NCBI GenBank assembly: GCA_037951165.1
Contig: JBBDHG010000127.1
Span: forward strand, 1,482,501-1,546,500
Length of the DNA: 64,000 bases
Direction: 5' to 3'
Origin: Lophius americanus
Taxonomy: Eukaryota > Chordata > Actinopteri > Lophiiformes > Lophiidae
This document shows positions 1 through 13,200 of the stretch, in pieces; the stretch's first letter is position 1; each line of letters opens with the position of its first letter. The position numbers and the translations under genes were made by a program. A model generated the notes under the pieces. That model searched no databases and had not been told where the DNA came from. It saw only the letters and a list, made by a program, of their open reading frames with translations.

Positions 1-1550
1 TATCTGTCCTGCCCTGCCAGAGGTGTACAACCCCATTAAACGGCGCCAACACCAAGTCAGATCTCACCTTGAGTGTAGCCTCGACTTGAGGAGAGCAGCT
101 GGTCGAGATGGGGTCAGGGACGGGTACTCAAGTCATGCGTGGACCGCTTAGCAGAGGTATTCACCAGCATCTTCTACCACTCGCTACAACAATCTGTTAT
201 CCCCACCTGGTTTGAATCTGACACCCTTGTTCTAGGACTCCAGAAGAACAGAGTGAACTGCCTGAATGACTACCGCCCAGTCTCTCTCACCCCCATCATC
301 ACCAAATGCTTTGAAAGCCTCATTCTCTCCCACATTTGAGCTGCTACCCCTATCGACCTCAAACAACATCAAGTTTGCATTTCAGGCATAAAGGTCCACA
401 GAGGATGCGATCCTAACATTCTCCACAAAGCCCTCACAAATGTGGACCAGAGGAACACATATGTGAGGATGCTGTTTGTGGACATTAGCTCCGCTTTCAA
501 CTTTGTAATACCTCACAAGGTAGAACAGAAATTGAGCAACCTGGGTCGCGGCAGGTCAATGTGTACATGGATTCTGGACTTCAGTATGGGGTCTCGGCCG
601 TCTCCTCTACTCCCTCTTCACCCATGACTTCTTCCCCGTTCATTCCGCCAACACCATCATCAAATTTTCTGATGAAACAACCCTTGTAGGACTGATCACA
701 GATAACAATGAGTCAGCGTACAGGCGGGGGGTGGTCAGCTTCTGACGGAATGGTACGTATCGACAACCTGGACCTGAACACAGTGGCAGTGGACCCCAAG
801 AGATCGAAACATACCAAGCACTCGACCATCTGCATATACAGAAAGGAGGTAGAGAGGGTGGAGTGCTTCAAGTTCCTTGTTGTCCACATATTAGCTGACC
901 TCATCTGGTCCAAGAACATCTCTCACCAGGTGGGGAAAGCCCAACAGAGACTTAATTTCCTCAGGAAGCTGAAACAGGCTCGCCTCCTTCAACACCTGCT
1001 GATAAACTTCTATCGGTCCAACACAGAGAGCCTCTTTACCTACTGCTGCACAGTGTGGTTCACCAGCTGCACAGCAGAGAACAGGAAGGACCTCCAGCAG
1101 GTGGTTAGGGCGGCAGAGCGAGTGATCGGGACCACGTAACCCTCCCAGAGATATCTACACTGTAACTGACGGAGACAGTTTAGATGCCCCCCCCCCCTCC
1201 AAGAAAAAACACGCACACAACCCTCCAAGCCCACAAACGCAAACGTACTTAGACCTGAGGACCCCCACCGCTCATAACTCCTCACGACTGAGGTGCAATT
1301 AACGTGCCCATACCACGCAATCATTCCAAGTGCGATATTGTTCACACTGAGATATTTTCAGAGCAATCCTCTGCAGTAATCTCCCTTATGTTTTGTCATG
1401 TTTAAGTTTTCCTGCCTTTTTGTATTTTGTGTTTAGCGTGCATTTGTATTTGCTCCTACATGCTGCTAACCCAAGAACTACCGAACTGCCTTTCATTGTT
1501 CCGCAGCGGTGACGATAAACTTCTGTTATATACTATTCTATTCTATGATT
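1..1550 (+). mobile_element. Decayed LINE (L2/CR1-like, Maui/Rex1 type), RT 3' half plus 3' UTR
   Basis: This is the 3' half of a non-LTR retrotransposon. Conceptual translation shows reverse-transcriptase landmarks in the right order: a 'LNDYRPVSLTPI' block near 268-310, 'FAFQA..RSTEDAI' near 374-412, 'VRMLFVDISSAFN' near 463-501, 'SLFTHDFF' near 613-636, the catalytic box near 662-682, and a thumb segment ending 'AERVIGT' at about 1136. It is dead: there are in-frame stops at 337-339 and in the 374-412 block, the frame shifts at least three times, and the FADD catalytic box reads FSDE. The 3' untranslated part runs to a short TTCTA-type tail near 1530-1548, as fish LINEs of this kind often have. 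The window begins inside the element. Clade assignment is by recognition and could be Rex1 rather than L2. Confidence 0.85.
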
Positions 1551-4500
1551 AATAACTACAACCAAAGTGCAAATGTGATGTATTTAGTACTTCCAACGTC
1601 AGAACATACACAACAACATGACATAACATGTTTGGAACACAATTATGTTAAATTTACTAAATGCAATCATGCCATTCCAAAATCTGCTGATATTTCATAA
1701 ATGCGATTTAACTCTCTTGTTTTGGTTGTCAAATATGCAATTATTTAGTTACTTCTTCATAAATAAATTAATGTAACGCAAACTACCTCTTTGTTTTATT
1801 TCTAAGAGTGCATCAGGCATACAGTAAGGACTGAAATCCAGAGTAGGATAGAATTTCAGGACCCCGCACTCACTGCTGACAAGAGGATATCACAACGGGT
1901 GAGCTGAATTTGAGGAACACTAGCTCAGTGGGTGAGAGTGATTTTTTGAAGCGGCGAAACCATATTCTCCATTTCACAGTCACACACTGGCACAGCTGTG
2001 ATAACAATGTGCCCTAAACCCAACTTACATTCCTATTTATTCAGTGTGCCCCAGAGTTGCCTCACAGTTATTCTGAGAAAAAGTAATTGCTGACAATGTA
2101 CTCGCCCACATTTCCCTCCACTCCTCCTTGTGTCTTCTTTGCAGCGAGCACGGCTGTGGCTGATATGCATAATCGCACGTTGAAAGATGGCTGAGGGAGA
2201 GAAAGAGAGGAAGAGCTATTTCCAAAATGTCTTCCTGAGAGCTCTAAACAATTTTGGATGTTTTCAGGACAATCAGTCCTGCTAATTCCGCATTAATTAG
2301 TGATGAACTGCCAAAAGTCAAAACATGGTGAAAGGGATTTTCCAAATAGGCTTCGCTCTAGTTATTCCTGCGTGGTGAGAGAATGGGAGAGTAACCGGTG
2401 GGTTTCTTTCCATCTTTCCATGCAATTATAACCTTCTTGATCATCTATAGGGACCAAAGTATTCTCCATCACCAACGATAAAACCTGTAATGGGGGACGC
2501 TGATGCATAAATGTTTTAGAATCCCGGCGCTTGTTACGGGATACATCTAACCTCAGCGGACCAATTTACCGGGCCTTATAATGGCATCTCTAATGCTCCG
2601 GTCTACATGAAAATAAACAAGTCTGGAATAAGGAATATTAAATGTACTGTATTGTTGTGTATTCCTTTAGTAGAAAATTGATCCATTTTATGGAATTCAA
2701 TCCATAAAACAATTGTACATTCATTACAATACACACAATAGTGAGCCCTGATTAATTACCTGGCAGATAAACTGATGGGTGGGCTACACATGGTCAGAAT
2801 GTGTTTCTATGTGGGGTGAAACGCATCTGTGTGTGAGATAGTGTGTGATATCTACTGTAGCTGTGAAGTACGGCTGACAACCTTATCCAGCAGGTTAAGA
2901 GGGGGCTTCTGCTGTGTCATGCTGACCCATCTGGACTGTTTGCCGGGTTTCAACCTCATCCCTGAACACCGTTGGTGAACTATAGGCTCGTCTCTACATC
3001 CGCTACTAAAGTCAGCTGTCACAAAATATTAATGGTCATTGGCCCCATTATATTATACCTCTGAAGATATTGTGTAGAGTATTGTATGCGTATCAGTAAC
3101 AATGTGGCATAGCAACGCATTCACACACAAAAACCAGAGAAAGAGAGATTACACCAAAAATGTTTTTCTATGTTCTTATAACCCTGATCCTTTTCAATCT
3201 GTCATTGGTTACTGTAGCTACCGTGCCCAAAAAAACCCTATAGCCTCTCTTTTTCTGCCCGTCTGAGCTCAAGCTGGATGTGACCTACTATACACACACA
3301 CACACACACACAGACTCACACACTACCAAAGCCAAAGAGGATCAACATTCAGATCCACTCAGATTACCACCTTATTTGTTGCACTCGCTCTCCCTCTCTC
3401 TGTCCGTCCCTCTCTTTTTCTTGGCAGTCCACCTAGTGATGAATTGGTGCTTCATCCCCGATGTTACATTTGGACAAGGACAAATAGTACAGCAGACACA
3501 CACACATACATGCAGGGAGACACCACTGCAGGGCTGGGTAGCATTTGAGGGGCAGGGTGATGTCAGCTGACAAAATGCTCGGTGGCTGCCAGTCATCTGT
3601 GGTTATAACTCCACTGACATCAGCTCCACTCTACTGTAATAGGACGGAGGGTTTGCCTCTGCAGCTTTTAATATGGCGTGTGTGTGTGTGTGTATGTGTG
3701 TATGTTGGTGTGTGTGATTGCAAGGAATCAGAAATACAAAAAGAGTGGAGGACTGGTGAAATGATCATCAGTGAGACTTTTTGTGACTAACAGGGATAAA
3801 TGAAGAGGATAGCGGGAGCAGAGTATTGGAGAGGCTATCCTGGTTTTACATTTCAGCTCAATGAAGTTTATTTATTCAATCGGTACAAATATTGACCACC
3901 ATATAATCGGAGCCGCAGCTTCTGTTAAGCACATGATCCCCCTAAATGGGAATTGCACTGATTAAAATCTGTTTATAGCTCTTAAGGAACACTAAAGCTT
4001 AAAAGTTTGAAAATGGAAAACACCTAAGGGTGTTGAGTTTGAAAGACGTGAGCATTTGCCAGGACTCCTTGTCTCTGCTTGAGGCTAAGATGCTAGAGGC
4101 AGCAGTAGCTGCAAGTGGGATCACATCAGAATCTCAGAACATGTTGTATTCTGGGCTATTTAATGTTATGTAAGGTCACTTTTGAGAACCATAAAGAATG
4201 CATGACATAAAAAAGCCAACATTTCTACAACTGCAGCAACCCTTTTTGTGCCACCGCCAAGGCGGGTGCATAAGGGAACTCCTGTCAAGGCTGTCTAACC
4301 ATATATGATGAGGAATAGGCAAGCCACATTTTCTAACAAAAAACACAGGTTAGCTTTTCCAGGATCTGTATACAATGTCGATTTTCTATTGTCTGTGATA
4401 AATCTAACAGCGTTAAGTGCAATGTTACATCGAGGCATCATTTGTTTAAGCTAAAAATCCCCTAATGTAACCAAAATAAACATGTAGAAATGGCCAATAA

Positions 4501-4570
4501 TTTTGAGGGCTGCAAACACAATCTCTGCTTCAATAAATTGATTATGGGAAGTTAAGACACTAAAATTAGA
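1551..4570. other. Non-coding DNA with short microsatellites
   Basis: I see no gene here. There are CA runs near 3293-3312 and 3495-3507, a CT-rich tract near 3380-3420 and a TG run near 3677-3718. Two high-complexity blocks, 2238-2345 and 2495-2640, contain TAATTA-type and CpG-containing words and look more like constrained non-coding sequence than neutral intron. That impression is by eye only. Confidence 0.5.
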
Positions 4571-4574
4571 GTTA

Positions 4575-5000
4575 AAAAGTTACATCTAAATATCCTCAAG
4601 TCAATTCACATGCATTACATTTGGACTAAATCGGACAATTGGTTTGGAAGCTATGTCAGAAAAAGTGTTTTTTAATAAAAGAAAAAAAGCTCCCCGTAGT
4701 GATTACAATATAAACTGTCAGATTAAAATACAATATATACAAGATATATTTCCCCAGGTCAATTCATATGCACCACATTTGGAGTAAATCAAAACAATAA
4801 GAAATTATGGTACAAAAACCTTTGGAAATAAAGCGCCTCCTAGTGTCAGAAATATACAACTGACCTGCCCCAAAATCAATCAAGCTCATCTCTCAGTATA
4901 AAAATTGTATATTACATTTGAAAATGATCACTGAAATGTTTTTTTGAGTTATCTCGTGAAATACAAGATCTGCTGTGGCGATTCCGTAATATCCCGGACT
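4575..5000 (+). repeat. Dispersed teleost repeat 'family A', two adjacent partial copies
   Basis: Two successive degenerate copies share a block around 'CATTTGGACTAAATC' (near 4616 and 4777). This is followed by an 'AAAGCTCC/AAAGCGCC..AGTGTCAGAAATATACAA' block and a 'GAGTTATC..GTGAA' block. The same series recurs at 53960-54225 and partly at 48978-49068, and inverted at 58110-58180. There is no coding potential or terminal structure to classify it. It resembles an unclassified interspersed family common in ray-finned fish. Confidence 0.6.
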
Positions 5001-5027
5001 TTTCAGGATATAATCCACGTTTTTTGG

Positions 5028-5170
5028 ATAGTGGGAGGAAACTGGTGTAGCAGTGTGAGATGGGATTCAGCCATCATAATTTGAGGCAGATATATGGAAA
5101 TTACTTCTTAGCCGACTGCAACCGCGACCTGACCCCGGATAAGTGGAAGAAAATGGATGGATGGATGCTA
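5028..5170 (+). mobile_element. Rex3/RTE-like LINE 3' end with GATG tail
   Basis: The stretch 5111-5166 has the teleost Rex3-type 3' terminus: a 'CGACCTGACCCCGGATAAG' block, then 'GGAAGAAAATGGATGGATGGATG'-like sequence ending in a few GGAT/GATG units. The piece before it (5028-5060, 'GTGGGAGGAAACTGG') resembles another common fish repeat. This is a short, dead 3' fragment. It lies between pieces of family A. Confidence 0.65.
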
Positions 5171-5539
5171 CCCAGTGCCCCACTATTTGAATATGTATAA
5201 CACAGAGCAAAGATATTCTAATATTTTTGGAGCAATGCAAAATGCTTTCCATCCAAAAGACAAGTAAAAACAGGCTTTAAAATCTCTCGGTATAAAAGTT
5301 CCGACCGGTGACTGCATGAAAGTGAGAACTTAAGGCCCCTCCCCTCCCGTTCTCCCTCCTGGCCCCTCCCTCGCTTGCAGAAACATCACATTTCATGTCA
5401 TCCATGCTTCACTTGATCTTTCCTGCTGACTGTGTCGAATGAATAATACAAGCTAGCAATATCATTTAGTAATGAGACCCTGTATTTCACTAAACATGAA
5501 AGTATGATTATTGAACAATCAAAGATAAGATGAATAGGT

Positions 5540-5600
5540 TGATAATAGCTTTATTGATCCCAAAGGAAATTTAGTACATTTTGGTGTAGAGCGTTGGAGC
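5540..5600 (-). mobile_element. LINE 3'-end scrap, reverse orientation
   Basis: 'AGCTTTATTGATCCCAAAGG' followed by 'AAATTTAG' is the reverse complement of the 'AAATTTCC..GGATCAATAAAGCT' terminus typical of many fish LINE 3' ends. No coding part remains next to it. Confidence 0.5.
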
Positions 5601-7084
5601 ATGTTGAGGGTCAGTTATGTTCACTATTTATATTACAATATTCCTCATTTTCAATAATGCATTTCAGTGTAATGTGTTAGTGGGGATCGTTCTAATACTG
5701 GTGAGAAACAGTTATGGTCAATATTCAGGTGATTAATTTATAGTTTGTAGCATTGTCGGCAAATGTAAAACTTGCATGAGCTCATTAGGGACCGTCTCAT
5801 CCACTTAGTGGCCCAAACAGGATTCTAAGAAGCCGACGCATCGCCGCACCAAAGACGTTTTACCCCTTTGATTCACACCAGCTTGAAAGTATGTTAAGAC
5901 TTTTTACCATGCATATTTAAATTAACCCAATCAAACCCATTGTGAAAGAGAGCTCACTTTCACTCACCAAAAATACATTATCGAATGTGCAGCTTCAAAA
6001 GAAAATGCAAGACTTTGAACTGAATTCGAAAATATAAATGATAGACAAATGTCAAAAATTGATCTTAGCCATTGTTAACTCCGAGCCATCCTCCCACTCT
6101 CTCTCTCACACACCAACAGACACACACACACACATACACATACATGCACGCGCACACACACACACGCACACACACACACACACACACACACCAGCAACAG
6201 TAGCACGGTATTCAGCCTCTTCACACTGCTACATTTAGCCCACACTCTTAGCGGATTGAACTAATAGCTCACATCGCCGGAATTCAGCCAAAAAGTGAAA
6301 CAATTACTTCCTCAAAGAAACACAGGAATCAGGGGAAATGAGAGAAAGAGAATCATAACCTTGAAACGGAATCGTATTTTTTTCAACATCATCCAAAGCT
6401 CCTGAAGTGAGAGTGATGTATTAAAAAAAGAAAAAAAAATCACCACTTTGTTAATGAAACTCCCAACAGCACTGACGTTACATCCCAGCCTGTCTTGTCA
6501 CTATTAAAAGCATCTCTCCCTCCTCTCTGTTCAGGCTGAAGGAACTGTCTGGAATAGAAATAAAACTGGAAATTAATGAAAATACACTTCCTTCAGAAGC
6601 CAAACTGCTCTCCCAGTAGTATTACTTTAGCTGAAGTGACTGAAGAAATCACACGCAGCCCATTTAAATCCAATCAAATACATAATTTTGTTTATAGTGG
6701 TCATACAAAAGGACAGCGGCTATGAATTGGATGCTGGGAAATTAAGTCTACAGGAAAGAGCAGATCCCCTATGCTCCATGGAGGTTCGAATGATAGAGCA
6801 GATGTCAGACATTGAATAACAAGAGACGGCGTAGATAGGCTATGTTTTATTATTTTGCCTCTGTCATTCCATGCCAGATGTGCAGATCATTTTCTGTAGG
6901 TTTGGAATGAAATGAGTTTGATCTGCTTGCATTTTTTAGTGTGGGAATGGATATGGATCCTGATCTGCCTGGAGAAATGGAGTTTTCCCTCATGTCCTTC
7001 ATTATTAAAGGATAACTGAGAAAAGGTTGTTAGTAAAGTGACAACGATAAAGTATTTATGAAGCCCTTCATTTATTTCATGTAC
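5601..7084. other. Non-coding DNA with a long CA/CG-interrupted microsatellite
   Basis: No gene is seen. The main feature is a CA-type microsatellite at about 6117-6192, interrupted by TACA and CGCA variants. Short A-runs occur at 6422-6439. Confidence 0.55.
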
Positions 7085-7690
7085 TGTAAAAATTACAGTA
7101 AAATCCACTGGTAATTTTTTGTGTATTTAAACCGTACCTCATTATTTGAGGTATCACTGTGACGAAAGATAGTAGAAATTTCACATCTCTGTAATATTAC
7201 AGTATTACAGGTTTTTTAACTGTGGTCAACAACAGTAATAAGTTCAACTGTGAAAGAGCAAAGAAGATATTTTTGAACTCTCTTAAATAAAAGTAATTAA
7301 GTCACAATTGTGACATAACAATGCAAATAGTTTTGCCCTGTATATAATAGCAGTAATAAATTAACAACAGTGAAATACCACAGTATATATTTTTGTAATG
7401 TAGTGAATAACAGTAATAATTCATGTGAAATATGACAGTAAATGCTTTTATACTGTAGAAAATAATCATTTTAAAGCCACGACAATCCAATACCACACTA
7501 TATATTTTTGTAATGTAGTAATTAACAGTAAGAAATTCACGGCTGTGTTATATCAAAGTAAATTTGTTTGTACTGCTGTAAATTACAGTAAAAAGTCACA
7601 ACAGTGAAATACAACAGTATATATTTTCGTACTTTGGTAAATAACAAAAATAAATTCAGGGTTAGTTTGATTTCACAGTTAATTTTTTTT
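7085..7690. repeat. Degenerate minisatellite, ~57-60 bp period
   Basis: The unit core 'CAGTAATAAATTCACAAC.GTGAAATAC', followed by 'TATATTTTTGTACTGTAG', recurs in the same orientation. Core starts are near 7171, 7233, 7291, 7351, 7411, ~7468, 7526, 7586 and 7645, a spacing of 57-62 bp. A possible older unit lies near 7096. Units are diverged but alignable by eye. Each carries short ACTGTA/TACAGT inverted words, so single strands could fold. No open frame is preserved across units. Confidence 0.75.
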
Positions 7691-9880
7691 TTTTACTGCT
7701 CTTAATGGCAGTGTTCATTTTATATTCATGCAGGTTCATATAAAGAGATAAAAATATATTTCTATTGCTGAGATGAACTTTAAACACATTTTGTAAATAT
7801 CTATCAATCTCCTACCCGCTTTTTTCTAGAATCATAATGTCATATTATATTGCAGATGGAGTACAATGAGACGGTGAGTTTGGAACGAGGACAGTAACGA
7901 TTTATCATCCTCAACTGAAAACTGTCTTACTCACTCATATAAAGCTAGTGCTATCAATACTATATTGGCGTTGGTTCCACTGGCTTCACTTATAATTCAG
8001 TTGAGCATAACCAACCCAGGCATGTTTTCTGGTGTGTCTTGAAAGGCTTCCTGGGAAATATAGGAAATCATTAATTGATGCAGAAGCAGATTGAGGATAT
8101 CTGAGAAAAGAGAGGATATCACAGAGGCAGGCAAATTGCCACATTAATTCACAAAATACCTTATTGAATGCTTGATATTGCGCGTTGATATAAATAGTTG
8201 AGGATCATTAATTTCCTTTTTGATTCTATTGGTTTAATATACTCCCTCTGTTCGCTGCTCTGGTAATCCTATTTAACAGTATTGCACCACTGACCCTCAA
8301 TTAAAGAAAATTGTTATTTGCCTCTCTTGCACTGCGCTTTCAAGCTGATAGAAAAAAAAAACCTATATGGGACACAGATAACGAAGTTTAACAGGAGCTT
8401 TATTTGCTTTTTTGAAGATAAGTCTGCTACTGTATCTAATTTGCAACCAAATTATACTGCATTATCATGATTATTACGTGCAGTGAATAGAAGTGACAGT
8501 ACTACAGTACTGTAAACTGATAACTGTAATTCAAAACAGTTAGGGAATCAGCTGCTACCATTATTTGCAAATTATGCAAATTATATATTACTTTCTGGTT
8601 AAAATTAGTTTAAATTACGAATCACTAAATTACTCTAAAGAAATATAGGTACATGTCAATGTAGTATTTGAAAAGAGAAAGTCACTTAATTTGAAATAAG
8701 TTTAATGAAATTGCACAAGTTTTATAGGAAACACAAAAGAGAGCAGATGATACTACTAATCAACATTTTGAAATAAGTTCTCTACAGAAATTGAAATTTT
8801 CACATCGTATTCCTAATAAATAATCGGAGCGCTCAGAATTAAACTCGCAAAACTGTAAATTTTGAATTTATCATTATAAGTACCAGTAGCAGAATGTACA
8901 AGTTTATAGTGCTTGAAAACTATGATTTGATAAACACAAAGGAAACTCAACATTTTCAGGTTAATTGTAATGCTTAACCTGAAAGATTTAAGCTGCCAGT
9001 ACAAATTCTAAATAATTCATTTGAGCATTCCGATTTGCAGTGAGGCAAATACGTTATAACCAGTTTTATTCTCATAACTTGTCTATTAAACCAAATACTG
9101 TTTATTATATGTAATGTTTCAAGTCAGAATTTTTCATGTTTTTTTTCCCCGAGCAATGAAATATATCATAATCCAATATCGTCAACATACTCATTTTTTT
9201 TAGTGTAGTTATCATAGCAATAGAATTAATCAATGGGGGAGTAATAACTAATCCTGTATTATCATCTGTGATGGTGGACCTACTACTCTGCCCAACTCTA
9301 GATCAAAAGTATTACTTTTTATGAGAGCGATTTTGTGAGTTTATGAATGTTTTTGTATTCTCAAGTGTCAGAGGCACTTGCAAATATTTGTCATCATGAA
9401 GCTAGTAAAGAAGGCACACTTGCAGAGAGCGGTTATTTTTCCATTAAAGCGGTAAAACATTAACCTGCACTTGAAAACTCATATTTCTTAATAGTTCTCT
9501 TCGTATTAAATATCAATGACTTCACATGTTACAATTATAGTTGAAATTAATTAAAGCTATTAAAAAACAGCTTAGAAAGTAATTTGAGATCCGTTTAAAT
9601 CAGTAGAAATTAGATTATGTAGAAGAGCAGATAAGAGCTCTTTAATAAATGTTGTGTCCATGTAGGACCATATTACTGATAACCCTAATCCGATCTTGAC
9701 TCCATAAGTAGGTTTTTAAGACCTTTCACATGGTGGAAATTAGACAAAAGTTCTGGTTTAGGTATTTCATTTGTAAAAAATATTATTTTCGTTGTAGTTT
9801 CTTTGGAAGAGGGAAGGGGGTGACATGCACAGAGACAGCAAAAGATGAGGAAATGCAGGAGATTGGGGATAAGAGTACGG
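7691..9880. other. AT-rich non-coding DNA
   Basis: Nothing identifiable apart from scattered ACTGTA/TACAGT words near 8500-8540 that echo the minisatellite. No gene-like frame is present. Confidence 0.5.
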
Positions 9881-9899
9881 ACTTAGGTAGAAGGCAGAT

Positions 9900-10110
9900 A
9901 TAATGTGTGTTTAAGTTACCAGGTGGAAAGGCAGCGAGGCTAAAAGCACTGGAGAAGGGTACAAACTGTTTTATCATGGTGCGGATGGGAGGCAAAATGG
10001 GGTAGGGGTGATCCTTAATGTATGAGTATGTGACAAAAGAAGATGCCGAGGACAGAGCAAGATGGAAGCAAATGATGTGAAAGCAACCAATGGAGTTTAC
10101 TTTCCAACAA
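9900..10110 (+). mobile_element. LINE (RTE-like) 3'-terminal remnant
   Basis: The segment at 10039-10076, 'GAAGATGCCGAGGACAGAGC' and onward, aligns by eye with the reverse complement of the 34280 region ('GAAGACGCAGAGGACATGCT'). It is followed by a relic of the 'GCAACCCCTAATGG' end seen in fish RTE-type LINEs. The frame is gone. The 5' limit is uncertain. Confidence 0.5.
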
Positions 10111-10204
10111 TTCCTATCAAAGGGGAAGGAGTACAATGTAATCAGGTCATGCAAACTCTGCTCTTATTGGGATAACATATTCAATCTATTGGTAATCCAT
10201 TTGT

Positions 10205-10229
10205 ATCCACCTAAACCTAACCCTAACCA
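10205..10229. repeat. Short interstitial telomere-like motif
   Basis: 'CCTAAACCTAACCCTAACC' is three near-units of the vertebrate telomere repeat (C-rich strand). A two-unit G-rich counterpart occurs near 49269-49284. Both are short enough to be chance or repair products. Confidence 0.5.
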
Positions 10230-13200
10230 CATATGAGTGTTCTTTGCTATTGTTATATGAATAGAGTTCCTAAGTCTTGCCTTTAGAGTCTGTGTTCATA
10301 TACGGAAATCTGTATAGCGTGACAACACTGGAGCTACTTCCCACTTGCATGGATATATAGTGATATGTGCAAAGATAAATGTGCGAGTGTGTGTGTCTTG
10401 GGGGTAGTCTCTTCTGTGGTTTACTGTGGTTGAGTGGAGCGAGCTCATTTGAGGAGTGATCAGGGAATTCCTCCAACATCATGCTACTATAAATCATCTC
10501 TTTAATCAGCCTGAAACTCCCTCTCAGCTCACAGCTGACAAACACATATACAGAGATACTCAAAGTCACAGTTGCAAAAGAAAAAGAAAAATACTCGTGC
10601 TGACAGAGCGTGACGGCGTCACATAGCATGCTAAACCAAGAGTCAAGCAAAGATAGAGGTAGAGACTGAGCAAACGGAGACAGAGTGGAGGAGAAGCAGC
10701 TCGCACAGGTTGGTAGAGTCGGTGCTGAGCTGTGCAGTACTGGACTGGAAATCAGACTGCAGAGTCTTTGGTTTGGAGTGTAAACAATAGGGAACAGGGC
10801 GAGTGGAGTATATTGCTGAAATCCTCCTCCCCTAAGCCAAAAAGGGCGATCCTTGGGCTACATTCACACTTATTTAGTTGATAGAATATAGCTTTGATGC
10901 TAAACAAGAGGAAAATCTCATCATCATCCAAGTACATACTCACATCCTCTTGCGGCTTCAATTTGAATATATAAGGTCTTCGCTGTGAGGCGTTTTAATT
11001 TGATATGCATAGAAATGAAACGTCTGTACACTATAGCTGATTCTATATTAATAACATTACTCTCGCTGATTTCAACATGGACGAAGGAGACAAAGGGACA
11101 TAGAGAGAGATAAGGTTTTTAATAGTTGTATTACAGTAATACCTTAGTTTAATGGATCTCTGGTTTGGAATAGGACTGTAGTCAGTCCAGCTGAGACTGC
11201 GTTGCTTTGCAGGGATGAGGTGCAACCCCCTCATAAATCCTCTAGATGAAATTGGGTTTCAGAATGAGGGAATGAGCGGACAGTATGAAGACTGAATGAT
11301 GCACACAAAATCCTGCTGATTTTGCTGTTGTGACAGGGTGTGTTGGTGGATGGCAAATCCCACATATGGGATCTGTAAATCCTCCACTCAGATCTAGTGT
11401 AGTCTGTGTAACACAGACACTTACCCACACAGTCACAGAGGAAGAGCTAATGTTTCTCAGGCACAACTCTTTGGAGGTTATTTGTTCTCTCTTGTAAGTC
11501 TTTATTCCTCAAAGACTCTTTTTTTTCACACACACACACACAAACCTATTTTCAAGCTATAGATTGACGGAAATAGAGGCGGAGAGGATGGGAAAAGTGA
11601 GGCCGGAGGGACAGGGACACAAACAGCTGGAGGTGGGAAAGGTCAGCCACACAGTGGTTCTGCTTGAACTGACCAGGCTGCTGTTGGATCCTTGCAATCA
11701 GCTCCTTGTGAAAAATGAACCAAGAGAGGATGATACAGGAGGATATAGGAGGATAAAGAAGTATAGGCAGGGTGGAGACAAGAGTGCAAAGAGTAAATGA
11801 CAGGAAGGAGGACAGAGAGGCACAGCGATGCCGAGGGGTTGATGATTTTATTGGGTACTTGTGGAGCCCTGCGGGAGAGGGGAAGGGTCAGGTTGCCCAT
11901 GTGTAAACAGCAGATGTGAAAAGCCGAATGCACACGCTGCCTCCCCGGGCTCCAGCGAGCCGCATCGTCAAGGAATCATCATGTGTTGCTGCTCCTGAAG
12001 CCCCCTCCCATCTGTTGTTGCTTCAGCCCTGTAAGCCATAGTCCTGTAAAGACAATGGCAGTGACAGCCAACTCCAGGTTTCAGGTGCGATAAGAACAAG
12101 TGTTGCTTCCATTAGGTTTTACACATGAGTCAGCAGAATGGAGAGCAGGCTCAGGCATGCTCCCGCTCATTAGTACTGTGGACTGTGCACTGGCAGGGTC
12201 TTAATTGTTTTTCTCTTTAACTGAGCAACTCCATCAATAATCATTAAAAGGTGCTCAAGCAGGTGGGGTTCCTCTTTACTCCATCAAGGGAGACACACGC
12301 ACACGTGCACACGCACGGTTGAAGAAAATATATATGCACAAGTCATATGATGCTCGTTTTTGAACCGGTGAATGTAAAATTAGGATTGTGTTTCTTATGT
12401 AGTTGAATAAATCCTGGTAATAAATGACATAGTGTGAAAGGTGATTGTAGGAAGTTCATCAGGCCGCAGCTGAGAAAAAACAGAAGAAGATGATGGAAAA
12501 GGACAAAATAAATAACCATAACCAACATTGTTACCTTATGTTGTCACAGAATAGCCTACATTTTCCTTCTTGCAGGTGTTCTTGAAGGGCGGTTCGGTCT
12601 TGTCAGCTATCATACCAGGGTGGTGAAGATGTGTATGAATGAATGTTCTCCTGCTTACTAATGGTGACATTTCACTAGTACATTTGAAAGCATGCTCAGT
12701 TCTGTACAAGTTGTCATAGCAAAGTCCCCAGCATCAACCCCCACAGCTTTTCATCCCCCCTTCCTCATTTTATCAATGTGTCTCTCTCACTCTCTTTTTC
12801 CATCGCTTCCTTTCTCCATCTATTTCACTGTCCTGCTCTTGCTGTCCTTTAATCTAGATGTCTTATTCCTTCTTTTTTTCGCATGTGTTTTTTTTCTGTT
12901 TCTTCTTCTTTGCCTCCGTCTGTTTAACTATTTTAACGTGTCATTATTAAATTCACCCACACTGCTCGTCTCAGCAATATATGAGGTGAAACTCATTACA
13001 TGTGACCTTACAAGGTAAACATTCTCATTTATACACCTATTTTGAGGTTTCTTTCTCAAACACAACTTGTACGACTTGGTTCTCATGTATTTGTGACAAC
13101 CTACATCGTCTGTCTGCTGGTCCTTCTCATGTCATACTGTCTCAATCTCCAACCAGCCTTCTGTCTACCTCTATTAAGGGTGAGCATTCCATTTATATCC

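Noticed and set aside
5281..5300. Textbook-looking TATA box (GGTATAAAAG) followed by CCCCTCCCC boxes
   Set aside because: The same 'CTCTC.GTATAAAA' word occurs inside family A at about 4893-4906, and a related TATAAAA occurs near 54124. It is probably part of the repeat, not a promoter.
9783..10154. 123-codon minus-strand open frame
   Set aside because: Overlaps a purine-rich LINE 3' remnant on the plus strand; no recognisable domain.
12556..12630. Acceptor 'CCTTCTTGCAG' followed by protein-like VFLKGGSVLSAIIPGW and a stop
   Set aside because: Only 16 codons, no good donor, and no relation to teneurin or any protein I recognise.
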